Source: Plantago ovata (lineage: Eukaryota; Streptophyta; Magnoliopsida; Lamiales; Plantaginaceae). Taken from it: a stretch of 64,000 nucleotides of DNA. Shown piece by piece: positions 1 to 14,476 of the stretch. The stretch is taken from positions 125,628,880-125,692,879 of the forward strand of contig CM051456.1 in NCBI GenBank assembly GCA_028274465.1, given 5' to 3'. Within the stretch, counting starts at the first letter, position 1. Each line of letters starts with the position of its first letter. The position numbers and the translations under genes were made by a program. The notes under the pieces are model-generated. The model had not been told where the DNA came from. It worked only from the letters and a program-made list of their open reading frames with translations, and searched no databases.

Positions 1-65
1 ATTTGGAAAAGAATTCAAGAATCGAAAAGAAGAAAGAATTGGAAAGGGATTTGAATAATTTTAAC

Positions 66-103
66 CTGGGCGGTCGTATAATGAAGTTGATGAGCTGTTC
101 CAT
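66..103 (-). CDS. Alpha/beta hydrolase, first coding exon (partial, runs off left edge)
   Basis: On the minus strand an ATG at 103 opens MEQLINFIIRPP followed by AG at a GT donor (65-64), so an Arg codon is split by the intron. This N-terminus closely resembles the start of a plant alpha/beta hydrolase family whose members begin MEQLVNFVIRPPRAEY; that match is from memory. The rest of the gene would lie left of the window. The DNA upstream of the ATG on this strand (104 to about 200) is GA-rich, as a plant 5' leader often is. Only 12 codons are visible, so the call depends on that short motif and the well-placed donor. The family has an esterase/lipase-like fold, but its substrate is not known to me. 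Confidence 0.5.
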
Positions 104-900
104 AAGCAACGAAGATCTTCTTCTTCTTCTTGTTTCTTTCTTTCTCTCACTACAACTGCTCGAGTTCTTCTTCTTCTTCTATAAAACACCAAAGAGGAAA
201 GAGGAATCACGCAGAAAAAGAACAACAGTCTGTATTTTTCTGAAATTGATTTGAACAGGTAAAGTTTGATTTGATGATTTGAATAAATGAAAATTTAAAG
301 CTCTTCTTCGAATCGGTTTGTCCTTTTTCTTCCCCTTTTGGTATCTTGTGAAATGTTAAAATTAATTACCCAACAGTCAATAGAAAATTACAGTAACTTG
401 CAAATGGTAGATTTGCTTTTTATCAGAAAAAATACTGCAAATGATATTAAATTGCAGATCGGTCCTTTTCAATTTTTGGTTTAATGTTGTAATTTACCTA
501 GAGTTGGAGGAGGAATAAACGACCCGGTTACTAATCAATTGATTGAGACTCGACCCTTTAGGTCGGCATGATGTTAACGAATCGAACTGATCGTGAGTAA
601 TCGTGAAAAAGATCGGTCAAAGCTTGGATCGTGCTCTAGATCGATCAACGCGAGCTTGATCGACTCATTTCGATCATGAATCGATCACCTTGAATAACTG
701 ATTGAAGCTCACATCGAGCAGCTCGCGATTAATAATTAATTTAATTTTTATTTTATTTTATTATTATTATTTTTTATTATGGAAATACAATAAATCAAAA
801 ACAACAAAAGTTTTACACAAAATTAGTGGGCAACCGAGAAACAAGTTGTGCTCCCAATCCATTAGCAATAGCAAAACTAACTCTAGAAAAAATAAAATGA

Positions 901-1662
901 TCAGCACGCGCCCCAGCATCCTGAGCCAAAGCGAATCCACAACATCAGCAATAGCATTCTAACAAGCAAATCCACAACATCAGCATCAAACTCCCCAAAT
1001 GTCGAGAAAGAGAAAGGAAAAAAAACCATATCCCTTAGCCGCACACAAGTCCCGATACTTCGCACACTTGCGCTGGCAGCATCAGCAATCGCATGTCCAT
1101 GCACAAAATCCACCAACCTAGACCGTGTCAAGGGGGAAGACCCGGTCAGATCCACACAAATATCCCGTCCCTTATTCCAAGCATAAAGGAGCAAGTCTGC
1201 AGGACGGAGGGACCTGTCACTTCCATCGCTCAAACCAATATCCACCTCCTTACCAGTAGAGATTCCAGATCGGAAACAAACATCCAAGAGAGTGTCGCGA
1301 ACAAGGTTATGTCGGTGCTTGATACCTACCACCCCAGCACACGACACCGCATGATCACCAAACAAATCCCCGTAAAAAACACGAGAGCAAGCAGAGCAGG
1401 GCATGGACACTGGAAACAAAGCAAAACCAAGCCGATAACCCAGTACACACATGTAAGTCCTCCCGTTCAAAGTCTGCCCCAGACCCGAAATAGGAATAAC
1501 TCGCAACCAATCAGAAGAATGGGCACCTCGCTGAGACTTCCAAAGAGCTACCTGACGAGGAGATAAAGAGAAAAACAGATTCCGCAGAAGCAACAACCTT
1601 CGTGAAATATATATTTGCCAGTCTCTTCATAAGTTTGCTGGCAGCGATCTCATTGGGGTTAC
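901..1662 (-). mobile_element. C-terminal relic of a non-LTR retrotransposon polyprotein (zinc knuckle plus endonuclease-like part)
   Basis: The minus-strand reading frame matches a C-terminal segment I recall from plant proteins annotated as reverse-transcriptase-domain proteins (around DWLRVIPISGLGQTLNGRTY). It has a CxxC...HxxxC cluster (CSAC, then GDHAVSC), followed by RPADLLLYAW and DICVDLTGSSP. The order zinc knuckle, RPxD, then an acidic residue in a beta strand resembles the restriction-like endonuclease of R2/NeSL-type LINEs; that assignment is inference. No reverse transcriptase core is present, so this is a fragment. It lies inside the inverted-repeat structure at 566-2019. Confidence 0.5.
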
Positions 1663-1668
1663 TCAAAA

Positions 1669-1669
<1 letters not shown>

Positions 1670-1707
<38 letters not shown>
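1670..1707. repeat. (ATT)n microsatellite
   Basis: About 12 perfect ATT units lie just outside the retroelement relic. Confidence 0.95.
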
Positions 1708-1708
<1 letters not shown>

Positions 1709-2025
1709 AACCTATCTTAATCCTAAATCATAATTCTACACTTCACTTTTCTGAATTTATGTTAATCTTATTTTCTGTAGTGTTTATAATAGATTATACG
1801 TATATATGATCCACAAATTTAAATAGTAAAATAGCTCATTTTCGAGCTTTAACGAGTCGAGCGCTCGCGATCAATGTGATCATTTGACGAGCCGATCACA
1901 AGCTCAATTTTATGAAGCTTGTCGGTCACGAGCCGATCACAATCAGCCCTATATGTTTGACAAATCATTGATTGATAGAGTCAACGATCAGATCGAATCG
2001 GCTCGTTAACAGCCCTAGACGTGAT

Positions 2026-2530
2026 TACTCAGGAACATGATCCACACACGTATTACTAGTATGATCTTATCTTCTTTGGGCATTGACCCATATGAATTTT
2101 ATTTTGACATCATCCAAAAGAACTCATATACCAGGTGAGAGTGATGGTCTATTTATACTGTTTATCACACCATCCCTTCACTATTGTAGGATGCGATATT
2201 ACATCCCCCCACCCCAGTTGCTCGACGTCATCATCGAACTCAATGAGCCTTTGGTGGGGTAGTTTTGTCCCGAGACCACCAACCGCATCCATCGCGGTTT
2301 GATGATGATCTTGGCTCTGATATGATTTGTAACAACCCTGTGACTAATCAATCAAAACACGCTCACTTTGAGCTGCACGTGGTTACTCATGACATGGCCA
2401 GCCAGGCACATGTACATGTTATTGGTATGATATTGTCCACTTAGAGCCTGAGTCCCATGAGACGTGTGTGTCCATATCATTAGTAACCGCACCGACTCAA
2501 AGGGTTTGATCTCGATCGGTTAGTGAGATC
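2026..2530. repeat. Diverged direct repeat of unknown class
   Basis: Two diverged segments about 350 bp apart share an order of words: gattactcaggaacatg then attactagtatgatctt near 2023-2080, and ggttactcatgacatgg then ttattggtatgatattg near 2388-2440. The second is preceded by ggctctgatatgatttgtaac (trimmed: tctgatatgatttgtaac), a phrase seen in many plant repeats. No coding sequence was found, and the class is not determined. Confidence 0.45.
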
Positions 2531-4760
2531 ATTACACTAATACTTCCCCATACCAGTGACACCAACTATATACTCGAGTTGATTAACTATCCTAGCGATG
2601 GACCGATTAACTTACCTTTTGGCACCCTGGAAGCCAATACTTGTACTATAAAACCAGCCCAATACTCCTTATTTAGTGTAGTTTAAATTGAGTCACAGGA
2701 GAAGTAGTTATATCTTTTTAGAGAGTCACATAAGAAGACCTTAGACGCATGAAGTCAACGTTGCGTTTTATGTCTAAACTTAGTGTTATGCCAAAGATGT
2801 TAAACTTAATGTTACATCAAGGAATGAAGTGATAGGGATAATTAAGGACAACAAGCTAAGGGTCAAACCACATAAAATGATATTTAGTCAAGTCGAGTTG
2901 AAAAATAAGTTAGAGCAAAATTTTTATGTTCTTGTTGCGTGTCCGTGCATCGGCCGAGGATAGCCGGAACTAATGTAATAAATGAAAGTACCAAAATAAA
3001 AAGAGGTGCAGACAAAAGCAACATAATGTTATGATATTCCTCATTCGATTTAAAAATACATTATTCATTCAGTTCAACTGAGATTTTTTTAGCCGAATCA
3101 AACATAAACATAAACTTGGTGAGAAATATATTTGATATCAATAGAGAATTTTTTTTTTTCTCTATCTCAACTATGTGATTGAGTATTATGATACCCAAGC
3201 AATTTTGTTTACATTTGCATCATGATGGCTCTGGGCCTAGACGTAGTGCATAAATGGACTAGACACATAAGGCTAGACATCTAATTTAGTAAAGTGGGTT
3301 AAGTGTGTGTTGTAGAATGTAAGGAGTATCTTATTTTAATGTTTAAGCAGATGTTAAAATAAAATTCGGTAAAAGTCAATAGAGATATGTATGATGTGTA
3401 ATTTTGTGAGGGTAGTTGCTTGGTCACCATCTAGGAATCATGAATACAAAAACACAAAATGAATATGATATGAAACGAATATGAAAAAACGATAAGATCC
3501 AAAATATCGAAATACGAATACGTTAAAAAAATACGTTTTTAACATATACTAGTAGATTTTTAGATATTTTCATAATAAAAGATGATGGGAGATGAATAAA
3601 TTACGAAACATGAACACATGCACCAAACAAATTTAGTACCAATAATATTTAATTATTTTATATACAAATATATAAGTCCCATCGTAATATTCAATTTGTG
3701 ACATTTACACCATAATGATATTTATTATAATCAACCATCATAATGAGGCTGCCTCATCATTAATCCCAATGTCCATATCAACTTAATAGTAATTGCCTCA
3801 TCATTAATCTCAAGGTCTATATCAACTAAATAGTAGTACTAATAAATAGGATATGCAGAAGATTAGAAAAACGTTTTGGTGACGTTTTCGTATTCAATAT
3901 GTTATTTTTTTAAATCTTTTGTCCAACTTCCATATTCATGCTACATAGGCCACCACCAATTGCTCTACTATTTAACCACAACAAGACATTCATTATTTTT
4001 TATTATGTTGAATACTATACTTTGAGCCAAATTATTTTCACTTTTCTCTATTTATTCTCTTGAGTCGATAACATGATTCACATCCATGTAACCATTAAAC
4101 TTTTTAAATTTCCTTTAAAAAAAAAAAACTTTTTAAGTTTCTTTACATTCCTATTATGAACTTCAAGTCTTCAACCCATATTCCAACCTTTGACCTGGCC
4201 TATCAAGGCCAATGATCTGAACTTCTAAGCCCCAAAGGGCATTAAATTTGTCTTAATCTGCATCTTCAACTTCTCCATTTTTTTTTTCCATTCCTCACAA
4301 GAAGTGCCTCTTCAATTTGTTGCCCAGGCAAACTTAGATATCATATGATGAGACACCATATGCATTAAATAAATATTGAGACAAAATAGCTCAAGATTAT
4401 GACATATTTACATGAAAACAATGACTAAAAGACCCACAGAAGCACAATAATTAAGGGTAATTAAGCATCCTAACGAGAATTAGATTCCTAATCTGCCAAT
4501 TGTCAACTTAACTATTTAATTCGAAAAATATGTCCGTTGTTGAAAATAGCACATGGAATGATGATGATGATGTACCAAGAAACAGAGAGAGGAGAGAAAA
4601 ACAAGTGTTGATCTTGAATAAACAATTTTCCTCCACTCAAAGAGCTCATACCCCTATCAGCTTCGCAAAAGCCAAATTGCCTTTCAATATCATTCCTTTC
4701 AAACCCAATCTTGCTTTTCTTTTTTTAACAATCTCCGCTTAATTTTTATCACTCACTCAC
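2531..4760. other. Gene-free AT-rich intergenic DNA
   Basis: I found no credible reading frame or RNA gene. A short internal near-duplicate (gcctcatcattaatc, 3751 and 3795) is the only structure noticed. The right end from about 4640 becomes CT-rich and probably holds the promoter and leader of the GS2 gene. Confidence 0.6.
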
Positions 4761-5820
4761 TGTACTCTCTCTCTAGATAAGGGGGGCACTCTCTTCTTGT
4801 CCTGCAACTGTCATCCATTACCTTGCTGCATTTCTCTGGTGAGTCTTGTTTCAACTTTTTCTGCTGAAATTGAGTACTGGGTTGCTGGTAAAATGTGATC
4901 TTTAGTCACATTGTTGGTTGATTAGCCTCAAGATGAGACTGTGTGTGCAGTTCAATTGTGTTTTTAGGAAGGGTTCCCAATATGGCCTAATTTGATTGTA
5001 ATTTTTGGTCTGTTGGAATTTTGCTGATAAGTTGAAGAATTTGGGAAAATGTATTGAAATGAACACAATTATGTCTTTTAGATGGTCTTGTGATTATGGG
5101 GGTTAATTTTGTAGTATTCTTCATATGATAAATTAATAATGTCAGAATCACATTGCAATTTGAAACTTAGAATTTTGATTGAGATTTTAGTTACTGTAGT
5201 TTGTTTTCCTCCATGATGAATATTCTTCAGATAGCTTCTTTATGTCATGCTGAATAGTCTTCTTCACATAGCTTTATTCAACATTAATAGTGACAGTACA
5301 GTACTCTGGTGATCTAGTAGTCCATTGTGAGCATTTATTCTGAGCAGGCGGTCCGTGTGGCTCAACTGCATTTCCTATTTATATCCTATCAGGAGAGCAA
5401 CTTGATTCCACCTTGTTCAAGTTCATTTTATTCGCCTTGTGTTTTTGATTGAATGGTAGTCTTTCTCGTGTTTCTTTGTGGATTATGAGTCGTCACTGCC
5501 TCTCTTCTCATCAACCAAAAGCCACTACATACCTAATGCTTGTTCTGTGTGTCTTACTTCTTATTGTTCCCTTATTTTTGAAGATGATGATACATTACAA
5601 CATCAGGCATCATCTTGCCTAGTAGGCTAGGTATCACATTTTTTAATGCGATTTTTTTTAAGGACTGTGATATTAGAGGACTTGGCCAAATGATATTTTT
5701 GATGCTATATGTTTTTTATATCTTCATTAGAATAAATCCAGCTATATGTTACACTAGAAGTAGTCCATGAACTGAGTGATGACGATCTGTTATTTAAAAA
5801 TTTAGGGAGGGAAAGCAAAG

Positions 5821-8505
<2,685 letters not shown>

Positions 8506-8510
<5 letters not shown>

Positions 8511-8553
8511 AGCTGAAGCACTTGCTGCTCAGAGGCTTGCAGTGAAGGTATAA
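8506..8553 (+). other. Out-of-frame GS2 C-terminal extension
   Basis: Read from 8506 this encodes [15 protein letters not shown] and a stop, which is the conserved plastid-isoform tail of GS2. It is in the wrong frame relative to exon 13, which stops at 8508-8510. Compared with the expected ...LWxPTLEAEA, about 5 nt are missing at the junction. The tail is otherwise undamaged, which suggests a recent change or an assembly error. Confidence 0.85.
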
Positions 8554-9170
8554 ACTATTAGAGTTCGAGCAAACATGCGTGAAGTGGTTTATATCACAGC
8601 AGTAGCAAGCTCAGTGTTGCGGAATCAAGTTCTCTTTGTCCTATATTCCCTTTTGGGAGTTTTTTTTGTGTGTATAACTAAGATAAACAATTTGTCATGC
8701 TGATGGTCAAAAGTTCCTGCAACTTGAATTCTTTTTGTACTGTGCTGGAATATCTTGCAACAGTTCCAAGTCTCTTTATTCATGATCATGAATTGCCTTT
8801 CTATTGCTCTGGTGAATAAGTGTACTATTTCATGATTTCATCAGCTTATTTTGGTTAGTTATACTAGCATGGTTAAACTTGCATTGTCGGTCCTCTAATT
8901 TCACGGAATTAGAAAAATTCCCAAATGTTCGAATAATTTTGAGTTTGAAATAAGTTACTTCATGACTTAGAGGGACAAATGAAGTAAGGCATTGCTTTGT
9001 TTTCTCTTGTTCTGTATCAAATTTTTGGCACAAGTGATTCTTTTCCTCTCCATCAGAGAAATCTCATATTAAGGCCAAGGAATCATTTTAGCCTTTTCTT
9101 TGAATGAGAGGCTGTCAAATCTTCTTCTTGAAATGCAAAAGCATAACAACTAAACAATCTTCTCGTGCCT

Positions 9171-9178
9171 TATATATA
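9171..9178 (+). promoter_or_regulatory. TATA box of AWPM-19-like gene
   Basis: TATATATA lies 77 bp before the ATG at 9255, which leaves room for a leader of about 45-50 nt. Confidence 0.5.
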
Positions 9179-9254
9179 ACCTTAAAATCAAGAAGGATAT
9201 AAACCAAGAAAAGAAACCTCTCTGGCTCTCTGCTCCAAATAAAACTTCAAAGCC

Positions 9255-10120
9255 ATGGCTTCTGGGGCAGGCAAATCAGCAGCGATGGCGCTTCTAGTAC
9301 TCAACATCATCCTCTTCATCATTGTGATTGCTATTGCATCATGGGCTGTGAATCATGGGATCGAAAGATCCCACGAAACAGGTTCTTATCCGCCTGAGAA
9401 ATGTAAATCCGGTTAAAAAGTCTTGCACAGTTGCATATACTGATACTTTTATCTTTTTTTACAGCATCAGTTCTGGAACTCCCTGCTCAGCTCTTCCCAA
9501 TATACTTCCCCTTTGGCAACATGGCGACCGGTTTATTGGTTATTTTGTCACTGTTAGCAGGAATAGTGGGGATATCCACTTCTGTTACTGGCATCAGCAA
9601 TGTGGTTGCATGGACTGCTCCAAGCTTACAGGCAGCAGCTTCATCTTCTATTGTTTCCTGGTTGCTCACTTTGCTTGCAATGGGGTAACAATTTCAATAT
9701 CACTCTATTGTTTTTTCTTTTTTTTTTAGCAACACAATTTTCGAAATTCTGCAAAAACACATTAGGCATGACAATTCGTTATGCTGTCTGTTGCAGAGTG
9801 GCATGCAAGGAGATCGACATTGGCTGGGCAGAATCAAACATGGTAAGTCCACTTAGAGAATTTTCCACGACAGAACACGAAATTTGTGTAATTTTCAGTA
9901 AACATGCAGTTTCATGTGCTCTTTCTAATAGTATCATGCTTTGAAGTAAAACTAGCTACTCAAATGTGACTTCTAACTTGGCGAACTATTTATGTATACG
10001 CAGAGGGCCTTGGAGACGATATTGATACTTGTGACCGGAACACAGCTCTTCTCTACTGCTGCAATCTTTTTCGGGATTCCAAATGCTGTTGCACTAGACC
10101 AGAGAATCGGCGGTTACTAA
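9255..10120 (+). CDS. AWPM-19-like plasma membrane protein
   Basis: Four exons (9255-9381, 9465-9684, 9797-9842, 10004-10120) join in phase to 169 residues. The protein has four hydrophobic segments: LLVLNIILFIIVIAIASW near the N-terminus, MATGLLVILSLLAGIVGI, SSSIVSWLLTLLAMG and ILILVTGTQLFSTAAIFF. Family signatures include LFPIYFPFGNMATG, LLAMGVACKEIDIGW and the conserved N-terminal GAGKSAA. AWPM-19/PM19 proteins were first described in ABA-treated wheat cells and are linked to cold and dehydration tolerance and seed dormancy. I saw no clear ABRE in the 90 bp before the ATG. Its start follows a TATA box at 9171. Confidence 0.88.
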
Positions 10121-10329
10121 TTCAATTCAATTTATAAATTGCTGTGCATATACGTGTATATATGTTTGTGCCTATTTGGTGTGATTCTGTTGATGGAAGA
10201 GAGCTTGGATTGAGATTATATTGATGTAACTGATTGCCGCATTACATCTTACTTGATTGAATGTAGTTACAGTGTAATAATATAAGTTAAACTTCACCAA
10301 TTTGAATAATTCAGACCTTTATAATTAGT

Positions 10330-10410
10330 AGTATGAGAAGGATCATATGCAACATCTTACCTACTTGCGGAGAAATCAAAAGGTCCCGGGTTCAATTCAC
10401 AATTTTATTA
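10330..10410 (+). other. Possible SINE/tRNA-like fragment
   Basis: The stretch around 10383 (ggtcccgggttcaattc) resembles an RNA polymerase III B box, but no matching A box or tail is clear. This is weak evidence only. Confidence 0.15.
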
Positions 10411-10699
10411 TAACGTTTCATTCTGAGTAAGGTAAAAGGAAAACCTACGTGTGTGCGATACAAAGAATCAACACTGTTGAAACTTGAAAGAGCGATTCGG
10501 CTTTTTTTTTTTAATTTTTCTTTTTGAAATGATCTATTCATTTTTATTTTTACAAAATTTGCCTTTTCATATTAATGGCCATATATTAACAGAAATAACT
10601 GACTTTTGGATTGACTCATTTAGACCATCCAGTTGAGTCTTCCCTTTGTGATAATTCTCTCAACAAATTCTTTTTCATGGTTACCAAATTCATAGCTCC

Positions 10700-11274
10700 A
10701 TGGGTGGTAACAAGAAAGACATGGAAGAAAAAGTAAGTTACCCATATGCATATTACCTCAACACATGCATGTTAAATATCATAATAACAGATAATTTAAC
10801 CATTTAAATTTATTTTCTCTTCCATAAATGAACATGATCAGCCGGTTGTGGCCGCAGAATTTAGGGTGTCAATGCATTGCAATGCATGTGAAAGAAAAGT
10901 TGCCAAAGCCATCAACAAGATCAAAGGTTCTTTTTCATGTTTGTTTCATTTTCATCAGTTTCTTTCTTTATGTATATATATTAAAATTGTGTGTTATAGG
11001 TGTTGAAGAGTTTACGACGGATATGATGAACCACAAGGTGGTGATCATAGGTAGGATTAATCCGGAGAAAGTTGTGAAGAAATTGAAGAAGAAGACTGGA
11101 AAAAGAGTAGAAGTTGTGGTGATGGAAGATGGTGAAGAAGGAGAAAATGGAGAGGATTTGGGTTTTGAAGATGGTGAAGATAGGGATTCCTGGTTAGCTA
11201 ATTATTATGAAAATGGTGATGAAACTCACATGGTGTTCAATGATGAGAATGTAAATGCTTGTTTTGTTATGTGA
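10700..11274 (+). CDS. Heavy-metal-associated isoprenylated plant protein (HIPP)
   Basis: Three exons (10700-10732, 10842-10926, 11000-11274) join in phase to 130 residues. The HMA domain covers roughly residues 15-70. Its metal site is MHCNACERKV, the expected MxCxxC core with two Cys, followed by INKIKGVEEFTTDMMNHKVVIIGRINPEKVVKKLKKKTGKRVEV. An acidic linker rich in Glu, Asp and Gly follows. The chain ends CFVM, a good CaaX box, so the Cys is expected to be prenylated and the protein membrane-tethered. HIPPs bind soft or transition metals such as Cu, Zn or Cd and take part in metal homeostasis and stress responses. The three-exon layout, with the HMA Cys pair in exon 2, supports this start. 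Confidence 0.88.
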
Positions 11275-11799
11275 ATGAAGAAGGTATTTTACTCTGTAAT
11301 CTATTACAAATGAATGTGATGAACATCGATTGTAATATGTTATTAGACTTGACAAAGATCATAAACATAGTTTTAGATCCATTTGTATTTATAGACGTTG
11401 GTAGTGACCGATTTGTGATTTGAATAGTTGTGAATTTTGTTCCTTAACTATATAGGATTTCAATTAGAGTATTTCTATTTTTTATCTTCTAAATAACTTT
11501 GTTTGTTTCGACTTTAGTAAATTTTAAATTCATATTAATTAAAATTAAAAAATAACATAAAAAACTAGATACCGTCTACATCTAACTTTTGGGGGTGAGA
11601 AGTCTTTGGAATGTTTATCGATTCAACAAATCTAGGGTAACTTGGAGATTTCAGTATCAAAATCAAGGGTAAATTGGATATTTCAGCATCCAGATCAATC
11701 CTTGAGCTAATACGTAATACCGAACCGAACCAAACAGCCCATTAGCTAACAACCAATCTACTCCAGCCCTTAAGCTTCTTCTTCTTCTTCATCATCCGA
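11275..11799. other. Intergenic spacer
   Basis: AT-rich spacer holding the 3' end of the HIPP gene and, near 11700-11799, the leader of ABCI12 (CTT repeat at 11775-11790). A short imperfect repeat (ggtaacttggagatttcag at 11636, ggtaaattggatatttcag at 11668) is visible. Confidence 0.6.
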
Positions 11800-14087
11800 A
11801 TGTACCCAAAACTACTCAGCACCAGCAGCCACTCCAGATCATCACTGCTACTCACTCTCACACCTAAACCTTCCTTCCACCCACCTCCACCTTCTCCAAA
11901 TTTCTTGAATTTTCAATTTCAACACACAAAGTTAAAACCCCATGTTAGATGTACACTAAACAACACCACTGATGATGGAGCACCCGGGAGCCCTAAAACC
12001 TGGGAAAAATGGTTGCCCAGAAATCTTTTTGCTGCAGAGGATGTATTTCTTGCAATATCTCGCGCAACTTCCAGCCCCATTGCTCAGTACATTTCTTCTC
12101 CCACCACTTTCTTGCACACTGTCGACCCCAGAATCAAAATGGTATTTTTATTTTTATTCCCTTGTTCTTATCAAGATTTTTTTTTTTTTTTTGGTTTGAT
12201 AATTAATTGGTTATTGCTTGGTGTGTCTATGGAAACTATGCTTTCTCTGTCTTGGAATTTGATGAAAAGATTGAATCTTGCTTATGGTTTTAAAGGGCTT
12301 GGAGATTTGATTTTACTTGCTATTTGTAGAATGGTTGAGATATATTGGCAAAAGGTTTATTGTAGATGAAAATATGAAATTCATTTTATCTTAATGCACT
12401 TGTATTGAAATGTAGGCATGGTTGCTTGCTTTGTTTATACTGCCAGCAAGAGCTAATATAGAGATACGGGCTGGGGTCGTAGCCTATCTGGTGCTACTCT
12501 CGGTGTGGAGTATGCCTACCGAGGTTTGGAAGGTACAGGAATGACATATGGAGGAGAAGAAAGTTCACATTCACATTTTCTTTAGGACTTGTGGGGTAAT
12601 GTATAGTAATCGTATTTGTGTTTATGCAGGGAAGCCTTATTAAATGTCAAATGTTGTTGTAGGATCAATTGGGGAGAGTTACTTTGGTCTGTGGTATCTT
12701 GTTTGTATTGTTGGGGCTAAGTACCGATAGTGCACCTTCGCTGTTAAGTTCAAGAAGTCCGCCTTCTTCACTTACAGGATTGATGAACCCACCAGCGTCT
12801 TTTGAGGGCTATAAGTATGTTATACTGAAGTTTGGACCTGTCCAACTAACCAGAAAAGGGTTATCAGCAGCTAGTGCTGCTGCAACTTTAACATTCACTG
12901 TAAGTTTGTTTGGGTTGTATGTGGTTATCAGCAGCTAGTGCAGCTAGTACATTAGTTCTCATACTTTCTCAACACGGACACTATGGTTATGATGTTTCTT
13001 TCTATGAAGCTATGGATTTCTTGGACACGTATGCATTCGCATGTATTTTTCAAGTGATGTGGAATTTCAACCACAAATTAAGAATTTGTCTTGGCTCTGC
13101 TTCCTAGTTTGGAGCTTGTCAGCTTGAATATGTGCCACTATATCACTTCATCTCATATCAATTTGTTGCTTTGCCTAACTGATTAACTTGTCTTGTGAAA
13201 GATCTTCCAAAGTGCGAGCCTCTGCCTAACCACTACAACGCCAGAGCAGCTTGCATTTGCTTTTCAATGGTTTATTCGCCCATTGGCAAGGCTTGGGGTT
13301 CCAGTGGCTGAAGTCATCCTCACTCTACTGCTCTCTTTGAGATTTATCAGCCTTGTGTTTGATGAGGTGAGATGGTCTATGATTACTGGGCTGACTTTAA
13401 AGATTGCTGCTTGCTTTCAAGTACTTGATGTATGATTTTAAATTAAGGTGATATTTCAATCTTTCTGTATTTGCAGGTTCGCAATGTTGCCCTAGGAGTA
13501 GTATCTCGTAGAATACAATGGCAGCAGCTAACAACCATAGAGACCACTGATGGTATGGACTTACTTGATTGTGTCTGTGCCTGCATATACTGTTTTTGAA
13601 ATTCTTAAAAGCCTGTTATGCCCTCTAAGTTTGATTTTAGTTTGTCTACGTGATACAATTATTCCGCTCTGGCTGTTTTAGTTGAATATCAGCTGGCTAT
13701 TTTAGTTAAATATCAGCTGTCCTTGGAAAAGGGAATTCTGCATTTAGTCACTTGCTGACTGTAGTTGGATTCTGTGCAGTTTTCTTCTCCTACCTACGAC
13801 GGGTATTCAAAAATATGTATAATCATGCTGAGCAGATAGCCCAGGTATGAGCATTTGCTTGCCCTTCCGTTTGTAGCCAGTACGAGATATCTTTATCTGA
13901 CTAGTACATATACGCCTTGTGTTCTGCTATGCAGGCAATGATTGTAAGAGGCTTTCGTGGAGACTGCAATTCTCATAAAGTTCTGCTGTCAGCAGGCTCT
14001 TCTACAGCAATAGCAAATGCTATTTCTTTGTCTTCTCTTCTTGGTCTCATTGGTGTTGTATCCTTGTCCACTGGATTAAGCGTTTGA
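11800..14087 (+). CDS. ABCI12: Protein ABCI12, chloroplastic (CbiQ/EcfT-type transporter subunit)
   Basis: Seven exons (11800-12141, 12416-12532, 12663-12899, 13202-13366, 13477-13552, 13780-13844, 13935-14087) join in phase to 384 residues. The first ~50 residues are Ser/Pro/Leu-rich, consistent with a plastid transit peptide. Then comes a CbiQ-like membrane domain with HTVDPRIKM, AWLLALFILPA, VAYLVLLSVW and QLGRVTLVCGILFVLLG. The coupling-helix region follows, with ALGVVSRRIQW and AMIVRGFRGD (the conserved RG pair), and a final hydrophobic segment. CbiQ/EcfT proteins are the transmembrane coupling subunits of energy-coupling-factor transporters for metals or vitamins; the substrate in plants is unproven. 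Exon 3 ends with LSAASAAATLTFT, and a 17-bp piece of it recurs just inside the following intron. Confidence 0.9.
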
Positions 14088-14476
14088 TGCATATTTAAAC
14101 AGTCTATGTAATCCCATTTTTTTTCTTTCTATCTAGAGTTCAAATTACTCTATAATACAGTGCGCCAAAGTAAGCTTAGTAAGCTTACGGGCATTAGTTT
14201 CTCGTCTGTTCTCGTCTTCATTTACACTTTTGACTGGAGTAACCGAGAACGGTGCCAGTTTCCAGTTCTGAGCTTTTCACATAACAGGCTACAATTCGCT
14301 AAGAAAGTTTCACTGGGGAGAGGAGGGATTCTATTAATTACATGGCTTGAAGCAAGGCCAAAACTAGTCATGACTCATGGCTAAAGTTACAGACACTACA
14401 CAGTACAAAACACAGTTGTATAACCCCAATCAATGACAAAAGCAATGATCTATGTAACCTATTTTTCAGATGTGTC

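Larger units (their letters stand above)
566..2019. repeat. Putative non-autonomous DNA element with imperfect terminal inverted repeats
   Basis: The left side holds gttaacgaatcgaactgatcg near 574. The right side, read on the minus strand from about 2019, holds a similar end, gttaacgagccgattcgatct. Both arms are rich in degenerate gatcg and cgagc words and have AT-rich inner sides. The wording resembles common plant hAT-like repeats that start near GGGCTGTTAACGAGCC. No clean target-site duplication is visible. The middle is occupied by retroelement-derived coding sequence (901-1662). Confidence 0.35.
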
